From a virus, in IMG/VR virus record IMGVR_UViG_3300030102_006240, positions 1-31,275 of that record: DNA of 31,275 nt. The stretch is one strand, 5' to 3'. The notes under the pieces were generated by a model. The model had not been told where the DNA came from, did no database searches, and worked only from the letters and a program-made list of their open reading frames with translations. The position numbers were made by a program, and so were the translations under genes. The stretch's first letter is position 1; each line of letters starts with the position of its first letter. Positions 1 to 7,706 of this stretch are shown here, piece by piece.

Positions 1-31
1 TGGAGCGATTCTGAAGCTGGTGGAAAAGTAG
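1..31 (+). CDS. 3' end of an upstream gene (partial)
   Basis: The window opens inside a reading frame that ends with GAILKLVEK and a TAG stop at 29-31. The large terminase starts on the next base. A gene directly before a terminase large subunit is often the small terminase subunit, so that is the natural guess, but nine residues cannot show it. Confidence 0.4.
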   Translation, partial: GAILKLVEK

Positions 32-1552
32 GTGGCATTAAGCAAGTCTCAGCGTAAACAGCTGGCTCCTGTATTTAAGGATCCGGTCAAGTTTTTTCGA
101 TTGTTGCGTGTGCAGGATAAGTACAGTGGTGCGTATAAGCAGTTTGATCTGTATCCTGAGCAAGAGACGTTGCTGCGTAAGCTGAGTGAGCACCAGAAGA
201 TAATAGTTATAAAGCCCAGGCAGATAGGTGTAAGTACGTTGCTGAGGGCGTATGCATTTTATCGCGCGTATACAGCGGAGGATCCGGTCAAGTTTGGTGT
301 ACTGAGCTTTCATGAGCGGTCGAGCAAGCATCTTCGCAAGATGGACAATGGTTTCTTGCGAGGTTTGCCGGAGCTGCTGCAGCGTGAGACGAGCATAGAC
401 AATACGACGGATTTGATTTTTGCGGACACGGGTGCAGGGTTGTCATCGTATACAGCAAGGAGTAGTGGCGGTACACGTAGTTTCACTTTGAACAGTGCGC
501 ACTTATCGGAGTTTGCGTTTTATCCTGACCAAGAGGAGGTGTTGGCGCAGGTAATGGCGACGGTGGGCAATGGTCAGATTATCATTGAGTCGACACCGAA
601 CAATATTGGAGATCGTTTCCACACGCTGTGTAGTGGTGCGCCAGATAATGGCTGGACGCTGATATGTTTTTGGTGGTGGCAGCATGAGCATTATCGATTG
701 CCTGCACCGAACAACATGGTATTTAGCCCAGAGGAGCGTCAGCTGAAGAAGGCGTATGGATTGGATGATGAGCAGCTTCAGTGGCGGCGAGAGCAGATAG
801 CTACGCTAGGGTCGGATAAGTTTAAGCGTGAGTATCCTGCGTGTATTGATGATGCGTTCCATTTTGGTACAAGTGCGTATTTTGATCCGAATGATCTGGA
901 TATGATTGAATCGATGACGTTCAACGGGAATGAGCGCAAGTATGAAGATGTATATGATGATGATGTATATGCCATCGGAGTTGACTGTGCGGGTGGTGTT
1001 GGCGGTGATTATAGCTGTATCAGTGTCATATCTATGGCATCGAAGGAGATAGCGTATCAGTATCGATGCAATACGATTTTGCCGGTAGATTTTGCGGAGC
1101 ATGTGTTACAGGTAGCCCAGCTGTACAATGAGGCTACGGTACTGGTAGAGACAAACAATCATGGTCATTTGGTGTTGCATAAGCTGGTAGATTGGGGCTA
1201 TAAGAACTTATGGAAGAGCCCCAAGGGTAAGGACTGGGTAACGAGTGCCAAGAGCAAGATAGAGATGTATGAGGTATTGCGCGAGATGATTAGCAACAAC
1301 ATGATAACAAGGATGGACATGACGACCTTGATGGAGCTGCGATCGATGACTATATTTAAGGTTGCGCCCGAGGCTCCTCCAGGAATGCATGATGACATGG
1401 CGGATAGCCTGGCACTGGCATACCGATGTAGTATTGACATACCGAGTTATTTGGTGCAAAATGCAAAGAGAAGCTGGATGGATGATATGATTTCCTCGAG
1501 GAGAGCGAATCGTATGCGGATGGTCCGGCTACCATTTAAGAGGGCAGAATGA
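32..1552 (+). CDS. terL: Terminase large subunit (packaging ATPase/nuclease)
   Basis: 506 aa, the usual size for the phage DNA-packaging motor that cuts concatemers and pumps DNA through the portal. The N-terminal ATPase half shows a Walker A-like loop (RQIGVST, residues 63-69), a Walker B region ending in the catalytic acid (HLSEF, E160) and a coupling motif IESTPN (185-190). The C-terminal RNase H-like nuclease shows the three expected acidic sites: VDCAGG (D318), VETNNHG (E373) and HDDMADSLALA (D454/D455/D458). The start is GTG at 32, directly after the upstream stop; no ATG is available before the conserved N-terminal region. The stop overlaps the portal start (ATGA at 1549-1552), so the two genes are translationally coupled. 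All key residues appear intact. Confidence 0.95.
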   Translation: MALSKSQRKQLAPVFKDPVKFFRLLRVQDKYSGAYKQFDLYPEQETLLRKLSEHQKIIVIKPRQIGVSTLLRAYAFYRAYTAEDPVKFGVLSFHERSSKHLRKMDNGFLRGLPELLQRETSIDNTTDLIFADTGAGLSSYTARSSGGTRSFTLNSAHLSEFAFYPDQEEVLAQVMATVGNGQIIIESTPNNIGDRFHTLCSGAPDNGWTLICFWWWQHEHYRLPAPNNMVFSPEERQLKKAYGLDDEQLQWRREQIATLGSDKFKREYPACIDDAFHFGTSAYFDPNDLDMIESMTFNGNERKYEDVYDDDVYAIGVDCAGGVGGDYSCISVISMASKEIAYQYRCNTILPVDFAEHVLQVAQLYNEATVLVETNNHGHLVLHKLVDWGYKNLWKSPKGKDWVTSAKSKIEMYEVLREMISNNMITRMDMTTLMELRSMTIFKVAPEAPPGMHDDMADSLALAYRCSIDIPSYLVQNAKRSWMDDMISSRRANRMRMVRLPFKRAE

Positions 1553-3231
1553 AACCGAAAGTAGCGGAAGCATTGTATAGACGACACGAAGAGTATTGGG
1601 CACGTCAGAAGCGAGAGTTACGTAAGTATCGATCTGCGTATATGACACAATACTGGGATAATGACTATGGTTCGAATCAGGTATTGATAGAGACAACGAG
1701 AGCGTATGAGTACATTGAAGGGTACATTGCCAGCTTATTCTCCCGCAACCCAGCAGTTATTGTGAAGGGTGATGTAAGAGGGAAGGGTAATCCTGAGAAG
1801 GTGCAGGCACTGTGTAATGCTTTCCTTGACAATGTTCGCAGCCAGATTGAGGATGTAAGTCGGCTGGCTTTGATTTATCCCTGTGCTTTTCTGAAGCTGT
1901 ACGGCAGTGATCATCCTGATCCATTTAAGCGTGTATCGTGCTCTGCGATTGCGGCATGGGACTGCATTGTTGATGTGGATGCAGCGAGCTGGGTTCAGCA
2001 AAAGTATGTAGGGCATCGGTACTATATTACGCACCAAGAAGCAAAAGCCAAGTATGGAAATAAAAAATATACGACACACCAGCTGGTGCGGTTCTTGGAC
2101 TACGATAACAATGACGATCAGAATAGCAGCTACTTGGGGATAAACCTGAGTGAGCTCAACGATTCGGGATTTGAGGTTGATAGTCCATTTGAGTATGTTC
2201 AGGTGGTTGAGTACTATGATTTGGTAAACAACAAGATGCTGGTATGGTCGCCTGACTATGCGAATGGCGAGAAGTTTTTGTATGATGGTGTTGAGGTTGA
2301 TGTAGGTGTAGATGGTGAGACAACCAAGTTTGACCAGATACCTTTTACTGATAGTGCGGACCATCCGATTGCACCGATTATACCGCTGTATTTTAGCCGT
2401 CAGCCGGATATACCTTTGCGTGGATATAGTGCGCTAAAGCGCGTGTACTCACAGGTCGAGGAGACAAACATAATCCGTACGTATCAGGCAACCATGGTGC
2501 GTAGAGCTGCACGGCAGTGGATTGTAAAGAAGGGTGTATTTTCGGATGAAGATATGGCCAAGCTTGCTCTGGGTGCGGATGGTGAATATGTGGAGGCTGA
2601 GCTCTCGATGGGCCAGAGCTTGGAGGGAAGCATTCAGGCAGTTCCGCATACTCAGGTTCCTACAGAGCTGGAAACTTATATCAATCAGGTAAATGAGGAT
2701 TTCCAGCGTGGTAGTGTGTTGGCTCCGTTTACCAGGGGACAGGCAACACGAGCAACAGCGACTGAGGTTACAGCGCTTGCATCGTATAGTTCTTCTGAGA
2801 TTGGTCGTCTTGCTAGAGAGCGTGATGCAATGATTGAGCATACAGCATCGGTATACATAGCAATGATGAAGATATTTTTGAAAGATGATGCAGATGTGAT
2901 TGTACTGAATGGTCGTTCAGAAGTTGTACGAAGTGAAGATATGGATGGTGATTTTGCGTTCTTTGCGCTTGACGCGGGGAGTACACCTGTATCAGAAAGT
3001 GTAAAGAAGCAAGAGTTTTTTCAGGCGGTCAATCTATTACTGCAGCTGGGTGTGCCACAAGAGAAGGTACTCGAAGAGCTGGTACGCAAGCTAGATTTAC
3101 CGGAAGATTTTTTATCTTCTCCCATTGAAGGTGGGCAAGAGATACAACAACCACAGAACCAACCGAGTGCGACTGCGACAATAGAGCAGGGTGTACAGGG
3201 TAGTCCTCAACAAGTAGCAAAAGTTTTATAG
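1549..3231 (+). CDS. Portal protein (head-tail connector)
   Basis: 560 aa, located immediately after the large terminase and before scaffold and capsid, the standard place for the dodecameric portal that forms the DNA channel at one capsid vertex. The sequence fits podovirus-type portals: a basic, aromatic N-terminus (YWARQKRELRKYRSAY), a long mixed wing/clip region, the segment RGYSALKRVYSQVEETN at about residues 287-303 that resembles the stem/crown entry of portals, and a Gln- and Pro-rich C-terminal tail (about 520-560) suggestive of an unstructured or barrel-end region. The start overlaps the terminase stop. The call rests on size, position and general resemblance rather than on a single diagnostic motif. 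Confidence 0.88.
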   Translation: MKPKVAEALYRRHEEYWARQKRELRKYRSAYMTQYWDNDYGSNQVLIETTRAYEYIEGYIASLFSRNPAVIVKGDVRGKGNPEKVQALCNAFLDNVRSQIEDVSRLALIYPCAFLKLYGSDHPDPFKRVSCSAIAAWDCIVDVDAASWVQQKYVGHRYYITHQEAKAKYGNKKYTTHQLVRFLDYDNNDDQNSSYLGINLSELNDSGFEVDSPFEYVQVVEYYDLVNNKMLVWSPDYANGEKFLYDGVEVDVGVDGETTKFDQIPFTDSADHPIAPIIPLYFSRQPDIPLRGYSALKRVYSQVEETNIIRTYQATMVRRAARQWIVKKGVFSDEDMAKLALGADGEYVEAELSMGQSLEGSIQAVPHTQVPTELETYINQVNEDFQRGSVLAPFTRGQATRATATEVTALASYSSSEIGRLARERDAMIEHTASVYIAMMKIFLKDDADVIVLNGRSEVVRSEDMDGDFAFFALDAGSTPVSESVKKQEFFQAVNLLLQLGVPQEKVLEELVRKLDLPEDFLSSPIEGGQEIQQPQNQPSATATIEQGVQGSPQQVAKVL

Positions 3232-3240
3232 GAGTATAAG

Positions 3241-3729
3241 ATGTCAATACCACAAGATTTAAGCATGCAGGCCGCAGAGATTGGAGCCGGAATGGATGAA
3301 GCACAGGCCCAAGGGATGCAGATGATGATTCCGCAAGGTCAGTTTTCTAGCCAGGCGATGTCAGCACTATTGTCTGAAGTCAATGCATTTATGCAGCGCA
3401 TGAACCAGCCACCGCTAGAGATTGAGGCTGTTGATATGCAGGCTTTTCCTGCAGAGCTCGTACAGGTTGTAATGGCGATTATGGCGATTGCAGAGCAGGC
3501 AGGTGTAGCAGTTGACATGTCCCTGTCGGATGTAGAGTCGGATCAAGATGTTGCACGATTGGTAGCATTGATCAAGAGAGCGGTATCAGACAAGAAGTTT
3601 ATAGATTTCCTCGAGGCAGCGGAAGAGCAGGCAGCAGAGCCTGTAGAAGAAGCTGTAGTGGAAGAACAGGTCGAAACTCCCGAAGGTGGAGAGATGACAG
3701 ACGAAGAACTATTTGCAAGTAGGATGTAA
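3241..3729 (+). CDS. Acidic head-assembly protein, unknown
   Basis: 162 aa, not recognised. It begins 9 nt after the portal behind a good ribosome site (AGGAG, 3231-3235). The N-terminal third is rich in Met and Gln (MQMMIPQGQ), the middle is helical (VVMAIMAIAEQAGVAV), and residues from about 125 to the end are strongly acidic, with repeated EE and VEE clusters. Position between portal and scaffold, and the acidic tail, suggest a scaffold accessory or portal-associated chaperone, but this is inference. The stop is followed one base later by the scaffold ATG. Confidence 0.7.
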   Translation: MSIPQDLSMQAAEIGAGMDEAQAQGMQMMIPQGQFSSQAMSALLSEVNAFMQRMNQPPLEIEAVDMQAFPAELVQVVMAIMAIAEQAGVAVDMSLSDVESDQDVARLVALIKRAVSDKKFIDFLEAAEEQAAEPVEEAVVEEQVETPEGGEMTDEELFASRM

Positions 3730-3730
3730 T

Positions 3731-4600
3731 ATGTCAGAAGAAAACAACACAACAGAAGTACAAACCCCTGAAAATACTGTAGAGGACACTTCCGCAGAAG
3801 TCTCTCCAGTAGAAGAAACTCAGACAGATGATGTATCTCGACAATCTTTGGATAGATACAAAGACGATTATGATCGTCAGGTGGATCAGCTGCTGCAGCG
3901 ATACAATGCTGAAAAAGAAGGAACATCACAACCAGAGCCAGAGAGCTTGCGTGAAGGAGAATCATGGGACAAGGTATATGACCAGGTTCCTGAGAGTGCG
4001 CAGCGAGCAATGGCATCACTGCGTAAAGATTACACGCGCAAGACACAAGAGCTAGCCGAGCAGCGCAAGGCAATACAGGCAGAGCAAGAGAAGCTGTCGG
4101 CACTGCGAATGAACCTCGAGGACAACGCTGCATACAAAGCGATTCAAGAAGCTGCTCAGGCAGAGACAGGAGAGTTTGATCCCTACGACACACAGTCTTT
4201 TGAGCGGTATGTAAATCGGATTGTTGCAGAGAGACTGCAGTCTGTATTGCAGCCTATGGCTGAACAGCAGATGCAGGCCCAGGCCAAGGCAAAGGTACAG
4301 TCATTTATGACTCAGCATCCCGAGCTGCAGACGGATGAGCTGTTTAAGGGTGAGGTTCGCAAGACATTGCTGGCAAATGAAAACCTGACACTGCAGGACG
4401 CATACTGGATTGTAAAGGGCCAGCAGTCTCACCAGACAGCAGAGCGTCAGCAGATGCAGCAGCTGGCATTTCAGCAGGCAGCACAGGCTGCAGGGCTAAA
4501 GGTGGGTATAGGACAACACAAAGGTATTACTGTACCAAAGAATAGTGACAAGATGTCAGCATCAGATTTATACAATCACCTGTTGAAACAGAAGAAATAA
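3731..4600 (+). CDS. Scaffolding protein
   Basis: 289 aa from ATG at 3731, preceded by AGTAGGATG. An upstream TTG at 3713 is possible but lies inside the previous gene and is a weak start. The first 75 residues are acidic and rich in Thr, Ser and Glu, followed by a long charged helix (about residues 95-130, KDYTRKTQELAEQRKAIQAE) and Gln-rich helices up to a basic C-terminus ending LLKQKK. This layout (disordered acidic front, coiled coil, short basic C-terminal capsid-binding end) and the place just before the major capsid gene are typical of T7 gp9/P22 gp8-type internal scaffolds. Scaffolds diverge fast, so the call is by architecture and synteny. Confidence 0.8.
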   Translation: MSEENNTTEVQTPENTVEDTSAEVSPVEETQTDDVSRQSLDRYKDDYDRQVDQLLQRYNAEKEGTSQPEPESLREGESWDKVYDQVPESAQRAMASLRKDYTRKTQELAEQRKAIQAEQEKLSALRMNLEDNAAYKAIQEAAQAETGEFDPYDTQSFERYVNRIVAERLQSVLQPMAEQQMQAQAKAKVQSFMTQHPELQTDELFKGEVRKTLLANENLTLQDAYWIVKGQQSHQTAERQQMQQLAFQQAAQAAGLKVGIGQHKGITVPKNSDKMSASDLYNHLLKQKK

Positions 4601-4609
4601 TGTTATACA
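4583..4609 (+). promoter_or_regulatory. Candidate promoter for the capsid gene
   Basis: TTGAAA (4583-4588) lies 15 nt before TATACA (4604-4609), which carries an extended -10 (TG at 4601-4602). It faces the 112-nt gap before the major capsid gene (4601-4712), the longest gap of the late module and otherwise without an ORF; the gap also holds the ribosome site AGGAGG just before 4713. Together with the terminator at 6346-6377 this would give capsid and decoration genes their own strong transcript. Confidence 0.4.
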
Positions 4610-4712
4610 CTTATCATAGTCGCAAGGCGAGGAACCCACATGGATACGTCCAAGCCATCTCCCCTCACGAGGATACGAGAGCGATAGTAAAACTCAAACG
4701 TAGGAGGCTTCA

Positions 4713-5837
4713 ATGCCCATTCAACCAGACATATTAGCGTCGACCCTGCGTATCTTAAAAGATCGTGAGGTAGACAATACATTTAAAAATATTCCCATCC
4801 TTGATGCGATTCGTTCACACGGAGCCGTTATTGAGAGTGATGGTGGTAGCAAGGTAAACTGCCCTGCTATCATGACCGAACACAGTATGATTACTCAGCT
4901 GTCCAGTGGATACGAGTCAATCAATCTTGCTGTTAAAGATCCCCTTCGCCAAACCGAATACAACTGGTGTGACTTTGCTGCTCCAGTCGTAATCACTGAA
5001 AAGGAACAGCTGTCCAACAAGGGCGACCGTGCCATTATCAACATTGCTGAAGCGCGTTTGAAGTCCGTTATGGGTATGCTTCAACGAGAGTTCTGTAAGC
5101 AAATCGTTGGTGGTGACTCTACTGTATTGACCGAACTTGAAACTCTTTCACCAAAAGTAACTGGTGGATGGTTCTCTCTTCGTCCGTTTGGAAATCAAGA
5201 AGGTTTGGTTGGTGGTTTGGATAAAACTACTTATACAACCACATTCCAAAATCAGTATCTTGATTGTCCATCAGCGTTTCCTGGTGTAACTGATCAAGCA
5301 ACTCGTCTTTTCCGTTCCATGAGTAAGCTGTATATTGATACACAAGTATATGCTCCAGAAGGTGAAGTTGACATTATCCTTATGTCACCTCGTTGTTATG
5401 AGCTATACAAGAACAGTCTTTTCAACCAAGAACGTTACACTTCTTTGCAAGAGCAACGCGACATGGCTGGTAAGCTGGGACTGATGTTCAATGGTGCAAA
5501 GGTATATGTTGAGCCAAATCTTGGATATACTATTGATGCAACAGCATACCCAACTGGATCTCAGCAAAACCAATCAGGTGGTGCTATTGCTTATGGTGGT
5601 CTTGCAAATCAATATCAAACTGATGGTGCAAACCACGGTACTGTTGACGCAATCTTTTTGAACAGCAAACTAATGTCATTGTACTTTGACAAAGATGCTT
5701 ATTTTGAAATGAGCGAGTTTGAGCGTATTTCTGGATATGCTGCAATGGCTGCTCACATCATGACCCGTACGCAGCTGGCAACAGCAAACTTGAGCGGACA
5801 TGGTATTCTTGTAAACGCATTTGCAACCATTAACTAG
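4713..5837 (+). CDS. Major capsid protein
   Basis: 374 aa, in the canonical slot after scaffold. It has the feel of an HK97-fold shell protein: an N-terminal helix-rich arm (RILKDREVDNTFKNIPILDA), a central stretch about self-association with a long helix (IINIAEARLKSVMGMLQREF, about residues 107-126), and a C-terminal part with VDIILMSPRCYELYKNSL that resembles the P-domain beta-strand/helix of this fold. Translation starts at ATG 4713 behind a strong TAGGAGG. Codon choice is rich in CTT, GTT, GCT and CGT in contrast to the neighbouring tail genes, consistent with very high expression. No protease gene lies upstream, so maturation without cleavage, as in T7 or P22, is likely. Confidence 0.88.
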   Translation: MPIQPDILASTLRILKDREVDNTFKNIPILDAIRSHGAVIESDGGSKVNCPAIMTEHSMITQLSSGYESINLAVKDPLRQTEYNWCDFAAPVVITEKEQLSNKGDRAIINIAEARLKSVMGMLQREFCKQIVGGDSTVLTELETLSPKVTGGWFSLRPFGNQEGLVGGLDKTTYTTTFQNQYLDCPSAFPGVTDQATRLFRSMSKLYIDTQVYAPEGEVDIILMSPRCYELYKNSLFNQERYTSLQEQRDMAGKLGLMFNGAKVYVEPNLGYTIDATAYPTGSQQNQSGGAIAYGGLANQYQTDGANHGTVDAIFLNSKLMSLYFDKDAYFEMSEFERISGYAAMAAHIMTRTQLATANLSGHGILVNAFATIN

Positions 5838-5846
5838 AGGTAAATC

Positions 5847-6326
5847 ATGGCTACTCAAAACTTACTACAAAGACTAGACGCTGCTGCTGATACAACAGGT
5901 TCTTCTGCTAGTGCGTCAGACCGACGCATCGAAGAAGTATTTGTTGCTGCTGCAGATATTACTGCAGGACAAGCTGTTTCTCTTGATTATACACAAGGGA
6001 CAGATAGCGACAAAGCACTTAAAGTTAAGCCTACTGATGCTGGTGGAGCAAAACTCTACTTCTGTGTTGGTATCGCTCTTGAAGCTGCTTCTATTGGAGA
6101 TCCTGTTCGCGTGTGTATTCGAGGGATTTGCGAAGCGAATGTTGCTGCTGCTACTGTTGCTGGAGATGTTCTTCAAGCGGGTACAGTTGCTGGTGAGCTT
6201 GCTATTCGTCAAGTATCTGTTGATGAAAATGGTGCTGCTCAGTTTGATCTTCTTCCGATTGTTGCTGTTGCTACAGAAGCAGACACTGCTCAGGTTGCTA
6301 CAGTATACGTACTTCCAAACTTTTAA
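5847..6326 (+). CDS. Probable capsid decoration/cement protein
   Basis: 159 aa, 9 nt after the capsid gene with ribosome site AGAGGT. The sequence is made of short beta-strands and Ala/Val/Gly turns, with DITAGQAVSLDY, a run like FCVGIALEAASIGDPVRVCI and a VAGDVLQAG segment. This pattern (entry G-x-x-V, then GIA...A..GD.V.V) is what I know from DUF2190-type capsid cement proteins, which trimerise on the capsid surface. The same GCT/GTT-rich codon use as the capsid gene and the shared transcript bounded by the terminator at 6346-6377 support a structural protein made in large amounts. Confidence 0.72.
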   Translation: MATQNLLQRLDAAADTTGSSASASDRRIEEVFVAAADITAGQAVSLDYTQGTDSDKALKVKPTDAGGAKLYFCVGIALEAASIGDPVRVCIRGICEANVAAATVAGDVLQAGTVAGELAIRQVSVDENGAAQFDLLPIVAVATEADTAQVATVYVLPNF

Positions 6327-6345
6327 ACCATAAGGTTTCTCTCTG

Positions 6346-6377
6346 AATGGGGGTGAGATTACTTGCCCCCATTTTTA
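6346..6377 (+). terminator. Rho-independent terminator after the capsid genes
   Basis: AATGGGGG (6346-6353) pairs perfectly with CCCCCATT (6366-6373), the stem can extend inward by weaker pairs to a four-base ATTA loop, and TTTTT follows at 6372-6376. It lies 20 nt after the decoration gene stop and just before the ribosome site (AGGATGG) of the next gene, so it would lower tail-gene expression relative to capsid. Confidence 0.9.
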
Positions 6378-6389
6378 TAGGATGGCATT

Positions 6390-7706
6390 ATGAATCTACG
6401 TGAGATAAGAGAATACATTGCAAACATCACAGACTATGATCCCAATGTAAATAAGGATTATTCTGCTCAGGTTGACAATGTAATCAACGAAACCTATCGT
6501 ATGTTGTTCTCGGAGAAGCCTTTTACTTTTGCACAGAAAGAAGTAAAGATACCGATATATACTGATGCAAGTTATACTGCTAGTGGTGTATATAATCCAT
6601 CATTAAAGTTAACAGTAGTAACAGTAACAACAGCGTTTCCTGATTGGATAGAAGGAAATATAGTAGAGATTGAGGGTGTGGAATATGAATGTTTATATAA
6701 ACATTCAGCAGCAAACATTTTTTATATATCACAAAGTGTTCCTACATTTACATCGCAAACAATAAAGTTTAAACAAAGATATATTCGATTGCCCAAAGAT
6801 TGTGTATCGATTTTGCAGGTTGGCAAGCGCAGTATGAGCATTTCTCCTACAGCTGTTGGTCGATACATACCCTTGACTCGGTACGAAGATGAGTATTACA
6901 ATCTTCCGCTGGATGAGGTAAACATTCCGAACTACTGGATTATGCAGGATTCAGATTATGTTTCTCCTCCTGTTGTTGCTCCTACAGCAACGGTAACTAC
7001 TACATCAGCAGGTCAAGGTGATCGTTCTATTCGATTGGCATATACTTTTGTAAAGTATTCAAAAACAGGTCAACAGTCAGAGTTAGAAAGTGGATTAAGT
7101 CCTTTTTCGGACGTTATTACTTTGAATAATACGCAACGTTTAACTTTGACATCAAATGTAACTATGCTTGCTGCTATGGTAGAACTTGGTTACGGTAGAA
7201 GATTTTATATAAAAAATGCAGCAGCAACGCCTCAGTTTGAAGCGATACATCAGATTGGTGATTTAAGAGATCCAGATTGGGCTGTAACATACAATATAGA
7301 TTTTACACAAACAGAGTTTGATACAGGTGCTTTTGTACTTAATAATCCTAGGTACACGTATACGGACGGATATGTTCAAAGGATTCGTTTATATCCGAGA
7401 CAAAGCACGGACTATGAGCTATCGGTGCGTTATATATATCGACCTGCAAGATTGCAAGAAGATACAGATACCCCAGACCTACCACAAAGTCATCATCTTG
7501 TTTTGGCCTATGGGTCTTTGATGGATATTTTTAATAAGCACGATAATGCACAAATGAGCCGTATATATCGAGCAAAATATTTGGAAGAGATAATAAAGCT
7601 GGAGCAGAGATTCTTGACACAAAAGCCTCGTCGTTGGGTAAAAGGTTACATGCAGGAGAGTGGTGTTGATACAGTACCGATGTGGACCCCGCTCAAGAGG
7701 TTGTAA
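6390..7706 (+). CDS. Tail adaptor / head-completion protein, T7 gp11-like by position
   Basis: 438 aa. The N-terminal 50 residues (NLREIREYIANITDYDPN, then DNVINETYRMLFSEKPFTFA) form helices like those of the adaptor ring that docks under the portal. Residues about 190-310 hold an inserted beta-rich stretch (RSIRLAYTFVKYSKTGQQSE...) that looks like a fibronectin-III/Ig-like domain. The C-terminus returns to helices (SHHLVLAYGSLMDIFNKHD). Being placed after capsid and immediately before the beta-propeller-like protein parallels T7 gp11 (adaptor) before gp12 (nozzle). It ends at TAATG, sharing one base with the next start. The function is inferred from synteny and architecture. Confidence 0.65.
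   Translation: MNLREIREYIANITDYDPNVNKDYSAQVDNVINETYRMLFSEKPFTFAQKEVKIPIYTDASYTASGVYNPSLKLTVVTVTTAFPDWIEGNIVEIEGVEYECLYKHSAANIFYISQSVPTFTSQTIKFKQRYIRLPKDCVSILQVGKRSMSISPTAVGRYIPLTRYEDEYYNLPLDEVNIPNYWIMQDSDYVSPPVVAPTATVTTTSAGQGDRSIRLAYTFVKYSKTGQQSELESGLSPFSDVITLNNTQRLTLTSNVTMLAAMVELGYGRRFYIKNAAATPQFEAIHQIGDLRDPDWAVTYNIDFTQTEFDTGAFVLNNPRYTYTDGYVQRIRLYPRQSTDYELSVRYIYRPARLQEDTDTPDLPQSHHLVLAYGSLMDIFNKHDNAQMSRIYRAKYLEEIIKLEQRFLTQKPRRWVKGYMQESGVDTVPMWTPLKRL

Noticed and set aside
1735-2364. 209-aa open frame opposite the portal gene
   Set aside because: Antisense shadow created by the codon pattern of the portal gene; no ribosome site and low-complexity Ile/Arg/Leu content.
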